Assembly: GCA_016706685.1 (NCBI GenBank) | Contig: JADJJE010000022.1 | Location: 62,001 to 126,000 of the forward strand | DNA from: Sandaracinaceae bacterium | GTDB taxonomy: Bacteria; Myxococcota_A; Polyangia; Polyangiales; Houyiibacteriaceae | Reading direction: 5' to 3' | DNA: 64,000 bases | Shown here: one piece after another, positions 16,254 to 25,342 of the stretch | How the letters are laid out: the number at the start of each line of letters is the position of its first letter | Numbering within the stretch: the stretch's first letter is position 1 | Translations under genes and position numbers: made by a program | Notes under the pieces: model-generated | The model's input: the letters and a program-made list of their open reading frames with translations, nothing else | Told to the model about the DNA's origin: nothing | Database searches by the model: none

Positions 16254-18188
16254 GAGACCGGGCTCCGAGACACGCGTGGGCTCTGCCGCGCCGGCGTGGT
16301 CGCTCTTGGGTGACGTGGGCTCCGCGAGCTCGGAGGTCGGGGCCACGCGTTCCACCGCTGCGGCATGCGCCTGGATGGATGCCACCTGACGACGGTTTGC
16401 GCCGGCCGCCAGCAGCTCGGCTTCGCTCGCGCGCAGCACGGCGTCCACGCTGCCGAGCGTGCGCAGCAGCTTGGTGCGCGTGCCGGCGCCCACGCCCGGG
16501 ATGCTGTCGAGCTCGCTCTGCAGCCGGCGCTGCGTGCCCTTCTGCTCGCGGATGCGGTTACTCGAGCGGTGCGCCTCGTCCCGCGCCAGCGCCAGCATCT
16601 GCAGCGCCGGCGTGCTGTGGATGGCGATGGGGTTCTTCTGCTCGGGGAGATAGATGCGGTCCACCAGCTTGTCGCCGCGCACGTTCTCCTTCTCCTTGGC
16701 GAGGCCCACCAGCGGGAGCCCGTCCATGCCGAGATCGCGCAGCGCCTCGAGCGCCATGCGCAGCTGCCCGCGGCCGCCGTCCACCACCAACAGGTCGGGC
16801 AGCTCCCAGGCCTCGTCGCCCGTGAGCGCGCGCTTGAAGCGGCGCGAGAGCACCTCGTAGATGGCGCCGTAGTCGTCGCCGCCGCTCACGGTCTGGAGGT
16901 GAAAGCTGCGGTAGCGGGCGCGGTCGGGCTGCCCGTCCAACAAGGCCACCACGGCCGCCACGGTGTCCTCGCCACCGCTGTGCGAGATGTCGATGCACTC
17001 GATGCGGCGCGGGAGCGTGGGCAGCCGCAGCTTCTGCTGCACGGCCAGGAGGCGCAGCTCCACGTCTTGGTCGGCGCGCTGCTTCTCGGTGAACGCGTGC
17101 TGGGCGTTCTCGCGCGCCATCTCGAGCAGGCGCACGCGCGGGCCGCGCTGTGGGAGCAGCACCTTCACCCGCGAACCGCGCCGCTCGCTGAGCACCTCGG
17201 CGAGGCCGTCCATGGCCTCGACCGCCGCGGGCAGCAGCAGCTCATCGGGGTACTCCGCGCTGTCCATGGAGTAGAATTCGCTCACGAACGAGGCCAGGAG
17301 CTCGTCGTCCGGCAGGGACACGTCGCGCAGCCCGAAGGTGCGCACGTTCACCAGCTTGCCCTCGCGGATGCGCAGCAGCGCCACCTCCGCTTGGTCGGCC
17401 ACGCGATGCAGCCCCACGATGTCCTGGTCCACGCCGCTCACGCTGGTGACACGCTGCTCTTCCTGCACGCGCGACACGGCGCGCAGCTGGTCGCGGAACA
17501 CCGCGGCTTGCTCGAAGTCGAGCGCGCGGGACGCCTCGCCCATGCGTCGCTCGAGGTGCTTCACCAGCTCGTCGTGGCGGCCCGACAGGAACAGGCCCAC
17601 GTCGCGCACCTGCTCGAGGTACGCCTCGCGTGGCACGGGGAGCACGCAGGGGGCCGGGCAGCGCTTGATCTGATACTGCAAGCAAGGGCGCACGCGCCGC
17701 GCCAGCTCGGCGTCCGTGCACGTTCGCAGCTGAAAGTGGCGGTTCACCAAGCGCAGCGTCTGGCGCGCCGCCGTGGCCGAGTGGTAGGGCCCGTAGTACG
17801 AGGCGCCGTCCTTGCGCGGACGGCGCACCACGTCGATGCGCGGCCAGGGCGCCGCCGGGTTGATGCGCAGCGACAAGAAGTCCTTGTCGTCCTTCAGCTT
17901 CACGTTGTAGCGCGGCTGGTGCGCCTTGATGAGCTGGTTCTCGAGCAGCGCGGCTTCCTTCTCGCTGCCCGTGACGAAGGTCTCCAAGTCGATGAGCTCT
18001 TGGTCGAGGCGCGCCACGAACGCGCGGGCGTCGCTCGTGCCCGGTTGGAAGTAGCTCCGCACGCGGCTTCGCAGCGAGCGCGCCTTGCCCACGTAGAGCA
18101 CCACGCGCTGCTTGCCGTAGAAGACGTAGACGCCCGGCTGCGGGGGCAGCGTCTCGAGCTTGCGCTGAACGAGGTCGTTGAGGCTCAT
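16230..18188 (-). CDS. uvrC: Excinuclease ABC subunit C
   Basis: 652 aa, a normal UvrC length. Domains in order: GIY-YIG nuclease (residues ~17-95, PGVYVFYG...VLYVGKARSLRSRVRSYF), a Cys-containing connector (RRVRPCLQYQIKRCPAPC), a UVR/coiled-coil motif (~205-245, HDELVKHLERRMGEASRALD), the RNase H-like 5' nuclease domain (IDISHSGGEDTVAAVVALLDG and LLVVDGGRGQL) and tandem helix-hairpin-helix (LDSIPGVGAGTRTKLLRTLG). It makes both incisions in nucleotide-excision repair after UvrAB loading. The gene overlaps the converging SMUG1 gene by 24 bp and lies 46 bp downstream of the cyclo-ligase gene on the same strand. Confidence 0.98.
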   Translation of the reverse strand: MSLNDLVQRKLETLPPQPGVYVFYGKQRVVLYVGKARSLRSRVRSYFQPGTSDARAFVARLDQELIDLETFVTGSEKEAALLENQLIKAHQPRYNVKLKDDKDFLSLRINPAAPWPRIDVVRRPRKDGASYYGPYHSATAARQTLRLVNRHFQLRTCTDAELARRVRPCLQYQIKRCPAPCVLPVPREAYLEQVRDVGLFLSGRHDELVKHLERRMGEASRALDFEQAAVFRDQLRAVSRVQEEQRVTSVSGVDQDIVGLHRVADQAEVALLRIREGKLVNVRTFGLRDVSLPDDELLASFVSEFYSMDSAEYPDELLLPAAVEAMDGLAEVLSERRGSRVKVLLPQRGPRVRLLEMARENAQHAFTEKQRADQDVELRLLAVQQKLRLPTLPRRIECIDISHSGGEDTVAAVVALLDGQPDRARYRSFHLQTVSGGDDYGAIYEVLSRRFKRALTGDEAWELPDLLVVDGGRGQLRMALEALRDLGMDGLPLVGLAKEKENVRGDKLVDRIYLPEQKNPIAIHSTPALQMLALARDEAHRSSNRIREQKGTQRRLQSELDSIPGVGAGTRTKLLRTLGSVDAVLRASEAELLAAGANRRQVASIQAHAAAVERVAPTSELAEPTSPKSDHAGAAEPTRVSEPGLLEDSQLP

Positions 18189-18234
18189 GGTCGCTCTGCC
18201 CTGCGTGAGGCAGTGGACGCGGGACGGGTGGAGG

Positions 18235-18891
18235 TCAGGGGGCGACGGGGTCGGGGCGGACGACTTGCTGGTCGGTCACCACGGCGTGCAAGGGCACGTC
18301 ATGGGGAAGGCACGGGGCCTCGCCCACCAGCTGGAAGTCGTAGCAGACACCACAGCGAAAGGCTGTCGGGAGTCGCACCAGCAGCCGGTCGAAGTGCCCC
18401 TTGCCGTAGCCGATGCGGTGCCCACGCAGATCCATGACCAGCCCGGGGACCAGCACCACGTCGATGGCGTCGAGCGCCACGGCAGCGGCGCCGGGGGGCG
18501 GCTCGCGCAGGCCGTAGGAGCCGTAGACGAGCCCGTCCTCGCCATCGAAGCGCGCCACCTCCAGCGTGTCGGTCTCGGGGTCCACGCGGGTCAGCGCCAG
18601 GGTGACGCCACGTTCCCGCAACCCGCTGTGCAGCACCTCGAGCGTGGGCTCGCCCTTGATGGGCAAGAAGGTCAGCACGGTGCTGGCGCGCGCGAGCTCC
18701 GGCAGCGCGAGCAGCTGCTCGGCGATGGCCAGCGAGCGCTTGCTGCGCATCTCGGCGGGCACGGACGCACGCAGCGCGCGCATCTTGTCGCGCAGCGCGC
18801 GCTTGGCCTGCTGGCGGACGTAGACGTCGAAGTCGGGGTCGTTCGCGACCAGCGCGGCGGTGTCCGGGTCCGGCGGCGCGTCAGAGGTCAT
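18235..18891 (-). CDS. ygfA: 5-formyltetrahydrofolate cyclo-ligase
   Basis: 218 aa. The ATP/folate-binding signature DVVLVPGLVMDLRGHRIGYG (residues ~147-166), followed by KGHFDRLL, is diagnostic, and an N-terminal KRALRDKMRALR helix binds the triphosphate. The enzyme converts 5-formyl-THF to 5,10-methenyl-THF with ATP hydrolysis. Its ATG overlaps the end of zapA by 11 bases. In many proteobacteria zapA, the 6S RNA gene and this gene are neighbours, but the overlap here leaves no room for 6S RNA between them. Confidence 0.95.
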   Translation of the reverse strand: MTSDAPPDPDTAALVANDPDFDVYVRQQAKRALRDKMRALRASVPAEMRSKRSLAIAEQLLALPELARASTVLTFLPIKGEPTLEVLHSGLRERGVTLALTRVDPETDTLEVARFDGEDGLVYGSYGLREPPPGAAAVALDAIDVVLVPGLVMDLRGHRIGYGKGHFDRLLVRLPTAFRCGVCYDFQLVGEAPCLPHDVPLHAVVTDQQVVRPDPVAP

Positions 18892-19264
18892 CGGGCTCGT
18901 CGTCGCCCGGGGGTGGGGTGGACGGAGCCGGGTTGCGCTGCTCGGCGACCTTGGTGGCGCGCCGCGCCAGCTCCGCGTCCTCGCTGAGGCGCAGGTCGAT
19001 GCGCTCGATGGCGCGGGCGATGGTGTCGCGCGCGAGGCCCTCGAGCTCGCCCCGCTGGCGCTGCGCCTCTTGCAGGTCTTCCACCAGCCCGAGCGCCACT
19101 ACGGCCAGCAGCTGGGCGGGCGCGGCAGAGCGCTGCGCCTTGGGGCCCAGCTGAGCGATGCGGTCGTTGACGATGCTGGCGAGCCCCTTGAGGTGGCTCT
19201 CGTCCGCGTCGGTGCTCAGCCGATAGCGAGCACCCGCGATATCCAGTGTGACCGTACGCTTCAC
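18881..19264 (-). CDS. zapA: Cell division protein ZapA
   Basis: 127 aa from GTG 19264 (MKRTVTLDIAGARYRL). The N-terminal beta domain with RYRLSTDADESHLKGLASIVNDRI (quoted in parts) and the long C-terminal coiled coil (LVEDLQEAQRQRGELEGL) match the ZapA fold. ZapA tetramers cross-link FtsZ protofilaments at the septum. A much longer reading in the same frame extends to 20668 but is the antisense of the repetitive gene at 19377 and is discarded. It overlaps the cyclo-ligase gene by 11 bases. Confidence 0.93.
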   Translation of the reverse strand: MKRTVTLDIAGARYRLSTDADESHLKGLASIVNDRIAQLGPKAQRSAAPAQLLAVVALGLVEDLQEAQRQRGELEGLARDTIARAIERIDLRLSEDAELARRATKVAEQRNPAPSTPPPGDDEPDDL

Positions 19265-19376
19265 GCGGCAGAAGCTACTGGTGTCCCGAGATCCGGTCAA
19301 CAAGAGGGATCCGCGGCTTCGCGTGGTGCCCAAAATATCCCGGACCGGCGCAACGTGATAGGCTCGCGCACTCGCC

Positions 19377-22300
19377 ATGATCAACGTTGAGTGTCCATCT
19401 TGCTCGGCTCCGTACGAGCTCGACGAGCGCCGCTTGCCTGCAAGCGGAATGAACATGCGCTGCCCGAAGTGCGGCGAGTCCTTTCGGGTGACCAAGGATG
19501 GCGTGGGTCCATCCGCCCCCGCAGCGCCGAAGCCGCCTGCGCCACCGCCGCCTGCGCCCGCGCGCCCGCGGATTGCGCCGTCGTTCGATGGCGTGGATCT
19601 GCCGGCGCCGAAGCGTGCGGGCGGGCCCGCTGCCGACGCGGATGACCTGGGGCTGGACCTCCCTGCGCCGAAGGCCAAGCCGGGGAGCCCACTTGATCTC
19701 GGGCTGGACCTGCCCGCGCCGAAGCGGGCTGCGCCGCCGAAGGCGCCGGATGATCTCGGGCTGGATCTGCCAGCGCCGAAGCGGGCTGCGCCGCCGAAGG
19801 CGCCGGATGACCTGGGGCTGGATCTGCCAGCGCCGAAGAGGGCTGCGCCGCCGAAGGCGCCGGATGACCTGGGGCTTGATTTGCCAGCTCCGAAGAGGGC
19901 CGCGCCGCCTGGGTTGGACCTTGGGGTGGACTTGCCGGCCGCGAAGAAGGCGGCGCCGCCGAAGGCGCCGAACGACCTGGGGCTGGATCTGCCTGCGCCG
20001 AAGAAGGCCGCGGGGAGCATGGACCTGGGGCTGGATCTGCCTGCGCCGAAGAGGGCCGCGGGGGGCGTGGACCTGGGGCTGGACCTGCCTGCGCCGAAGA
20101 GGGCAGCGGGGGGTGAAGACCTGGGCCTGGATCTGCCGGCACCACGGGCGAAGACGGGCGGAGGCGGGCTGGACCTGGACCTGCCGGCACCCCGGGCGAA
20201 GAGCGGCGGAGGTGGACTCGACCTCGACCTTCCTGCACCACGGGCGAAGACGGGCGGAGGCGGGCTGGACCTGGACCTTCCTGCACCACGGGCGAAGACG
20301 GGCGGAGGCGGGCTGGACCTGGACCTTCCCGCGCCGCGCTCACCGCTGGCGGACCTGCCGGCACCGCGCTCACCGCTGGCGGACCTGCCGGCGCCGCGCT
20401 CACCGCTGGCGGACCTGCCGGCGCCGCGCTCACCGCTGGCGGATCTGCCGGCGCCGCGCTCACCGCTGGCGGACCTGCCCGCGCCAGCCGGCTCGAACCT
20501 TCCCGCGCCCAAGGCCGCTGCCCGGCCCTCTACTCCGTTCGACGCGTTCGATTCCGATCCCGCACCCGCTGGGCGTGAGTTGGCCCGTCCGAAGCCGGGC
20601 GCCGCAGACCCTCTCGGCGACTTCGGTGAGCTGGATCTGGGCAGCGCTTCGGCTGGCTTCGACAGCATCCCGCCGCCCGCTGCAGGAGCGGCGGCAGGCG
20701 CTGGCTATGGCCTCGGCAGCCTGGACCTCGGGCCGGCCCCCGCGCCGCGCGCACCCGCCGCGCCCAACTTCGGCGTGGCCGAGGAGAGCCCGCGTCGTGG
20801 CGGACCCGCAGCACTCGATCAGGGTCTGGACGCGGGGGGCATGGGCGACCTCGACGACCTCGACGAGCTGGCCTTGCCCTCGCCGCGCAGTCGCGCCTCG
20901 GCGCCCGGGGCTTCGGCCGGCGGGCTGGGCTATGGCGATGTGGATCTGGGTGGCGACGACGGCGCTGGCCTCGAGTTCGACGGACTCGCGGTCGACGATG
21001 AGACGTTCGAAGGCGAGCCAGCAGGTCCGGCGCGTGACGCGATGGTTGCTGCGGCCCGGGATCGAAAGCGCGCGCAGCAGGCTGAGCCCGCCGCCCCCTC
21101 GAAGCCTCCCTCGAAGCGTGGCTACAAGGTGCTGGGCGCGCTGGCCGTGGTGCTGCTGCTGCTCGCTGGAGGCGGTGCCGCGCTCTCCCAGACCAAGTAC
21201 GGCCTGTTCGGCATGTACGCCATCGAGCCCTATCTGCCCGAGGCGGGCGATCCGGCGCGGGTGCGCGACACCATCCAGGAGGCCGAGCAGCTCGCGGCCG
21301 ACGACACCTACACCGGTGCGCGCGCGTCGCTGCGCACGCTGGCCGCTTACCGCCGCACCGCGGGCCTCAGCCGCGAGCTCATGACGCGCAGCCTGCTGCA
21401 CGAGTCCCTCTTCGTGGCTCGCTACGGCAACCTGGCGGACGCCAGCACGCGCGCGAGCTCCATCGCCACGCGCCTCGAGCAGCGCGGCAACGACGCCCCC
21501 GGCATCGAGCTGGCGCTGGCGGCGAACATGCTGCGGAACGGCGTGGCCAGCGCTGCCCGCGAGGGTGCGGCCCGCGCCATCGCCGTGGCGCCCACCGATC
21601 CCTACGCCGAGATCATCGCCGGCGAAGCCGCGCTGCTCGACGACGCCGCGACGGATGCCGTGGCGTCGTTCAACCGTGCGGTCGAGAAGGGCGGCGGGGC
21701 CCGGGCGCAGTGGGGCCTGGCCCGTGCCCTCTTGGCCGCGAACGACGCAGGCGCGGTGGACGCCGTGGTGGCGACGCTCGCGCAGAGCCCCCGCCACGTG
21801 GAGGCCCGCATCGCGCGCGCCAGCCACCTGGCCAGCGCGGGCGACTGGGAAGGTGCCGTGCAGCTCGCGCGCGAAGCCGGAGGCCTCGTGGCCATCGACG
21901 GGACGCGGCTCGTCGCGCCGCCGCGCATCCGGGCGAAGGCGCTCACCCTGCTCGGCCGGCTGCACCTGGCGCGTGGGCAGCGCTCACGTGCCCGCGAGAT
22001 GTTCGAGCGTGCCATCGAGGCGTCGCCCGATGACGTGGAGGCGCTGGTCGGCGCCGGCAACGCGCTGCTTCACGAGGGCCGCGCGCGCGACGCGCTCACG
22101 CGCTTCACCACGCTGCTCGAGGCGTCCATCCCCGAAGAGGAGATGCCCACGCCCGTCGAAGGCGAGCGCACCTACATGGACCAAGCTCGCTTGGGCGCGG
22201 CGCAGGCGCTGCTCGCGGTGGAGCGGCCGCAGGACGCACGCACGCACCTGATGACGCTCTTCGCCAGTCACCCCGAGGACCCCGAGGTGCTCCTGTGGCT

Positions 22301-23582
22301 GGGCCGTGTCGCGCTCGCCACGTCCGGTCGTGACGAAGCCATCGAGCGCTTCCGTGAGGTGGTCCGTCTGGCTCCGGAGCGATACGACGGCTACATGGCG
22401 CTGGCGCAGCTCTACTTCGATGCAGACCGGGCCGATGACGCGGCGGCGGTGCTGGCCACGGCGGCCGACCACGTGCCCATGACCGCCGAGGTGCGACGCC
22501 TGCGCGGTAGTTCTCAGGTGCGCCTCGGGAACCTCGAGGTGGCCATCACCGAGTTCGAGGCGGCCATCGCGCTCGACGAGCACGACGTGGACTCCCGGTT
22601 CCAGCTGGGCGTCACGCTCCGTCGCCTCGGTCGCCTGGCCGCCGCGGACGCCGCGTTCGAAGGTGTGGCCACGCGGGATCCCAGCTACTCGGGCTTGGCG
22701 CTCGAGCGCGGGCGCGTCTTCGAGGACCGCAACATGCCGGACCGTGCGGTGGCCAGCTACGCACGCGCGCTCGAAGAAGCGCCCGATGACCTGGATCTCA
22801 AGCTGCGGCTCGGAGCCGCGCGCGCGGCCGCCGGACAGCTGGACGCGGCGGAGACCATCTTGCGCGAGGTGCTGGCGGAGCGGCCACTCTCGGCGGAGAC
22901 ACTGCACTTCCTCGGGCGCGTCGAGTTCGACCGCGGTCGCATTCAAGAGGCCGCGCAGCTCTTCGGCCAGGCCGTCAACAACGACCCCTCGGTGGCCACC
23001 TTCCATGCCTACCGCGGCTGGGCGGCGTTGCTGCAGAACGACCTGCCCATCGCCAACCAGTCGGCCGAAGCCGCGCTCACGCGCGAGCCCACGTTGCCGC
23101 GCGGGCTCTGGCTGCGTGGCGAGCTGCGCGTTCGGACGGGGCAGGCCCGCGAAGGGCTCGTGGACTTGATCGCCGCCGTCACGGCGCAACCCGAGATGCT
23201 CGAGGCATGGGCGTCCATGGGGCGTGCGTACGACGAGCTCGGCGACGCGCGGCAGGCCATCATCGCGTACCAGCGCGCCGTCAACGGCCGCCCGCGACAG
23301 GGGGAGTGGTGGTACCGCCTGGGTCGCCTGCAGATCGACAGCGGTGACCGCCGCGGCGGGGCCACCTCGCTCGCGCGAGCCACCGTCATCGGCGACGAGA
23401 CCGTGCCCTTGCCGCCGTGGCTGCCCGCGGCGCACCGCACGCGCGCCGAGGCGCACCGTGCGCTGGGCGAGCGTGGGCCCGCCATCCAGAGCTACCGCCG
23501 CTACCTGGACTTGATGCCCAACGGCGCGCCGGACCGCGGCGAGATCGAACGGGCGCTGCTGGACCTCGGCGCCGCGAACTAG
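19377..23582 (+). CDS. Zinc-ribbon, LPAPK-repeat, membrane-spanning TPR protein
   Basis: 1401 aa. Residues 1-40 are an MJ0042-type zinc ribbon (Cys6, Cys9, Cys29, Cys32). Residues ~62-385 are a low-complexity array of some 20 units built on D-L-G-L-D-L-P-A-P-K/R, first about 19-20 residues long, then ~16 with a KTGGGGLDL core, then five 10-residue units SPLADLPAPR. One transmembrane helix follows at ~583-605 (VLGALAVVLLLLAGGGAAL). Residues ~620-1401 carry many tetratricopeptide repeats of the ARGQRSRAREMFERAIEAS type. I infer a cytosolic zinc ribbon on a flexible tether and an extracytoplasmic TPR solenoid, that is, an inner-membrane scaffold. Related zinc-ribbon architectures occur in myxobacterial motility machines, but nothing here ties it to motility. 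Confidence 0.88.
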   Translation: MINVECPSCSAPYELDERRLPASGMNMRCPKCGESFRVTKDGVGPSAPAAPKPPAPPPPAPARPRIAPSFDGVDLPAPKRAGGPAADADDLGLDLPAPKAKPGSPLDLGLDLPAPKRAAPPKAPDDLGLDLPAPKRAAPPKAPDDLGLDLPAPKRAAPPKAPDDLGLDLPAPKRAAPPGLDLGVDLPAAKKAAPPKAPNDLGLDLPAPKKAAGSMDLGLDLPAPKRAAGGVDLGLDLPAPKRAAGGEDLGLDLPAPRAKTGGGGLDLDLPAPRAKSGGGGLDLDLPAPRAKTGGGGLDLDLPAPRAKTGGGGLDLDLPAPRSPLADLPAPRSPLADLPAPRSPLADLPAPRSPLADLPAPRSPLADLPAPAGSNLPAPKAAARPSTPFDAFDSDPAPAGRELARPKPGAADPLGDFGELDLGSASAGFDSIPPPAAGAAAGAGYGLGSLDLGPAPAPRAPAAPNFGVAEESPRRGGPAALDQGLDAGGMGDLDDLDELALPSPRSRASAPGASAGGLGYGDVDLGGDDGAGLEFDGLAVDDETFEGEPAGPARDAMVAAARDRKRAQQAEPAAPSKPPSKRGYKVLGALAVVLLLLAGGGAALSQTKYGLFGMYAIEPYLPEAGDPARVRDTIQEAEQLAADDTYTGARASLRTLAAYRRTAGLSRELMTRSLLHESLFVARYGNLADASTRASSIATRLEQRGNDAPGIELALAANMLRNGVASAAREGAARAIAVAPTDPYAEIIAGEAALLDDAATDAVASFNRAVEKGGGARAQWGLARALLAANDAGAVDAVVATLAQSPRHVEARIARASHLASAGDWEGAVQLAREAGGLVAIDGTRLVAPPRIRAKALTLLGRLHLARGQRSRAREMFERAIEASPDDVEALVGAGNALLHEGRARDALTRFTTLLEASIPEEEMPTPVEGERTYMDQARLGAAQALLAVERPQDARTHLMTLFASHPEDPEVLLWLGRVALATSGRDEAIERFREVVRLAPERYDGYMALAQLYFDADRADDAAAVLATAADHVPMTAEVRRLRGSSQVRLGNLEVAITEFEAAIALDEHDVDSRFQLGVTLRRLGRLAAADAAFEGVATRDPSYSGLALERGRVFEDRNMPDRAVASYARALEEAPDDLDLKLRLGAARAAAGQLDAAETILREVLAERPLSAETLHFLGRVEFDRGRIQEAAQLFGQAVNNDPSVATFHAYRGWAALLQNDLPIANQSAEAALTREPTLPRGLWLRGELRVRTGQAREGLVDLIAAVTAQPEMLEAWASMGRAYDELGDARQAIIAYQRAVNGRPRQGEWWYRLGRLQIDSGDRRGGATSLARATVIGDETVPLPPWLPAAHRTRAEAHRALGERGPAIQSYRRYLDLMPNGAPDRGEIERALLDLGAAN
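19600..20490 (+). repeat. Coding tandem repeat array (LPAPK/LPAPR units)
   Basis: In-frame DNA repeats inside the zinc-ribbon/TPR gene. The first half (19640-20140) has 54-60-bp units around CTGCCTGCGCCGAAG-type sequence. 20140-20335 holds four 48-51-bp units with GGCGGAGGCGGGCTGGACCT. 20336-20485 holds five near-identical 30-bp units (GCGCCGCGCTCACCGCTGGC followed by GGACCTGCCG) that differ by one or two bases. The high DNA identity of the 30-bp units implies recent expansion, so copy number may vary between strains. Confidence 0.9.
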
Positions 23583-23606
23583 CGGAGCGGCGCCTCTCCG
23601 CCGCGC

Positions 23607-24941
23607 TCAGGTACGAGCCAGGAGGCGCTTCAGCTCGAGCGTGGCGTCGCCGATGACCTCGGCTTCGTCGAGGGTGCGCAGCTCGCCGCCCTCGACGAGG
23701 ACTCGCCCGTGGACCAACACGTGGCGCACGTCGCTAGACTGTGCGCAGTAGACCAGGCGTGAGAGCGCGTCGCCGCCCGGGGCGTGGTGCAGCCGCGAGA
23801 TGTTCACCACGGTGATGTCCGCGCGCTTGCCGATCTCGAGCGTGCCGATCTGATCGTCGAGGCCGAGCACGCGCGCGCCGTCCAGCGTGGCGAGGCGCAG
23901 AGCTTCAGCGGCTGACGTGGCGAGCGCATCCTGCTCCCGCGCACAGGACAGCAGCGCGGCCTGGCGCATCTCCGTGAACGCATCGAGGCGGTTGTTGCAG
24001 GCCGATCCGTCGGCGCCGAGGCCTACCACCAGCCCGTGCTCGCGGAACGCGCGCAGCGGAGCGATGCCGCTGCCCAGCTTCATGTTGGCGCTGGGACAGT
24101 GCACCACGCGCGTGCCCGCCCGGGCCAGCCGCTTGATCTCGGCCACGCGCAGTTGCACCCCGTGGGCCAACACGGCGCGCGGGCCGGTGATGCCGCACTC
24201 CGCGAGCGCCGCGATGTCTTCCTTGCCGAGCTGCTCACGCACCGCGCGGCGCTCCTCGGCGTGCTCGGCGGCGTGCGTGTGCATCAGCGTGTCGCTGCCC
24301 GCCACGCGCGCGCTCACGTCCCGCAGCAGCGCGTCCGAGCAGGACAGCACGAAGCGCGGCGCGTACGCGTAGCGCAGCCGGTCCTCGGCGGCGCCGTGCC
24401 AGGTGGCGCGCAGGCGGTCACTCTCGGCCACGCTCTCGCGGCGGGTCTCGCGCAGGCCACGCGGCATCCCGGCCCCGCGGTCCATCATGGCCTTGCCCGA
24501 GAAGGCGCGCATGCCCGACTCCGCCAGCACCTCGAACACCTGGTCGTGGTGCCGCACCGTGCCCATGTCGAGGATGGTGGTGGTGCCCCCTCGCAGCAGC
24601 TCGGCCACCCCGAGGCGCGCGCTGGCGCGCAGGCTGCGTGCGTCGTGAGCAGCTTCATAGGGCCAGATGCGCTCGCGCAGCCAGGGCAGCAGCGGCAGGC
24701 CATCGGCCGTGCCACGGAACAGCGTCTGGCACAGGTGCACGTGGGCCTGCACGAAGCCCGGGATGACCACGCAGCCCTCTGCCGGGAGCACACGCGAGGG
24801 CGGACCACGGTGAGCCGCGCGGCCCATGGCGAGGATGCGCGAGCCGCGCACGCGGAGATCGGTGCGCACCTCCTCGGTGCCGTGCACGGAGCACAGCGTG
24901 AGCAGCGTGCCGCCGCGGATGACGACGTCGAGCTCGCTCAC
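23607..24941 (-). CDS. Amidohydrolase-superfamily deaminase (TRZ/ATZ-type), probably on purine or pterin-like base
   Basis: 444 aa from GTG 24941, which overlaps the stop of the cytidine deaminase gene. Metal-binding motifs of the amidohydrolase fold are present: AHVHLCQ (HxH), MHTHAAEH, LAHGVQL and the Asp in LGADGSACNNRLD. The order and spacing match the aminohydrolase branch that contains guanine, 5-methylthioadenosine/SAH and chlorotriazine hydrolases. The C-terminal GKRADITVVN strand closes the small beta domain. It is encoded last in an operon with purine-nucleoside phosphorylase and cytidine deaminase, so a nucleobase or nucleoside deaminase role is inferred. The exact substrate is open. 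Confidence 0.88.
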   Translation of the reverse strand: MSELDVVIRGGTLLTLCSVHGTEEVRTDLRVRGSRILAMGRAAHRGPPSRVLPAEGCVVIPGFVQAHVHLCQTLFRGTADGLPLLPWLRERIWPYEAAHDARSLRASARLGVAELLRGGTTTILDMGTVRHHDQVFEVLAESGMRAFSGKAMMDRGAGMPRGLRETRRESVAESDRLRATWHGAAEDRLRYAYAPRFVLSCSDALLRDVSARVAGSDTLMHTHAAEHAEERRAVREQLGKEDIAALAECGITGPRAVLAHGVQLRVAEIKRLARAGTRVVHCPSANMKLGSGIAPLRAFREHGLVVGLGADGSACNNRLDAFTEMRQAALLSCAREQDALATSAAEALRLATLDGARVLGLDDQIGTLEIGKRADITVVNISRLHHAPGGDALSRLVYCAQSSDVRHVLVHGRVLVEGGELRTLDEAEVIGDATLELKRLLART

Positions 24942-25342
24942 TTCAGCTTCTCCGCGTCGAACGCGAAGGGCAGGAGCGCCGCCACGCTGGTGTCGAGGCG
25001 CGCGCCACCCACCGTCTCGCAGCGCACCGGGATGCTGGGCGCGAGCTCGGCCAAGACCTGCCGGCACATGCCGCAGGGGGTGCCGGGGGCTTCTCCCTGG
25101 GTGAGCACGAAGATCGCGCGGAACGCGGTGACGCCATCTGAGATGGCGCGCCCGAAGGCGCTGCGCTCGGCGCACAGGCAGAGCCCATAGCTGGCGTTCT
25201 CCACGTTGGCGCCCGCGTGGATGCGACCGCTGGTGTCCAACAGCGCGGCTCCCACCTTGTAGTGCGAGTAGGGCGCGTAGGCGTGCTCGCGGGCCAGCGC
25301 GGCGGCGTGGCGCAGCTCGGCCCAGTCGATGACGTCGCTCAC
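24938..25342 (-). CDS. cdd: Cytidine deaminase
   Basis: 134 aa from GTG 25342. Zinc-binding and catalytic motifs are CAERSAFG (Cys and catalytic Glu) and PCGMCRQ (two Cys), with the substrate segment YAPYSHYKVGAAL and NVENASYG. This is the short homotetrameric T-CDA type that hydrolyses cytidine and deoxycytidine to uridine. It overlaps PNP upstream (GTGA, 25339-25342) and the amidohydrolase downstream (GTGA, 24938-24941), a tightly coupled salvage operon. Confidence 0.96.
   Translation of the reverse strand: MSDVIDWAELRHAAALAREHAYAPYSHYKVGAALLDTSGRIHAGANVENASYGLCLCAERSAFGRAISDGVTAFRAIFVLTQGEAPGTPCGMCRQVLAELAPSIPVRCETVGGARLDTSVAALLPFAFDAEKLK

Noticed and set aside
18881..19264. 6S RNA gene between zapA and the cyclo-ligase gene
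   Set aside because: This gene order often flanks ssrS in other proteobacteria, but here the two coding sequences overlap by 11 bases, leaving no space.
19264..20668. Minus-strand extension of the zapA frame upstream of GTG 19264
   Set aside because: The extra residues are Ser/Pro/Gly/Arg repeats that mirror the LPAPK coding repeat of the opposite gene. ZapA itself starts at 19264.
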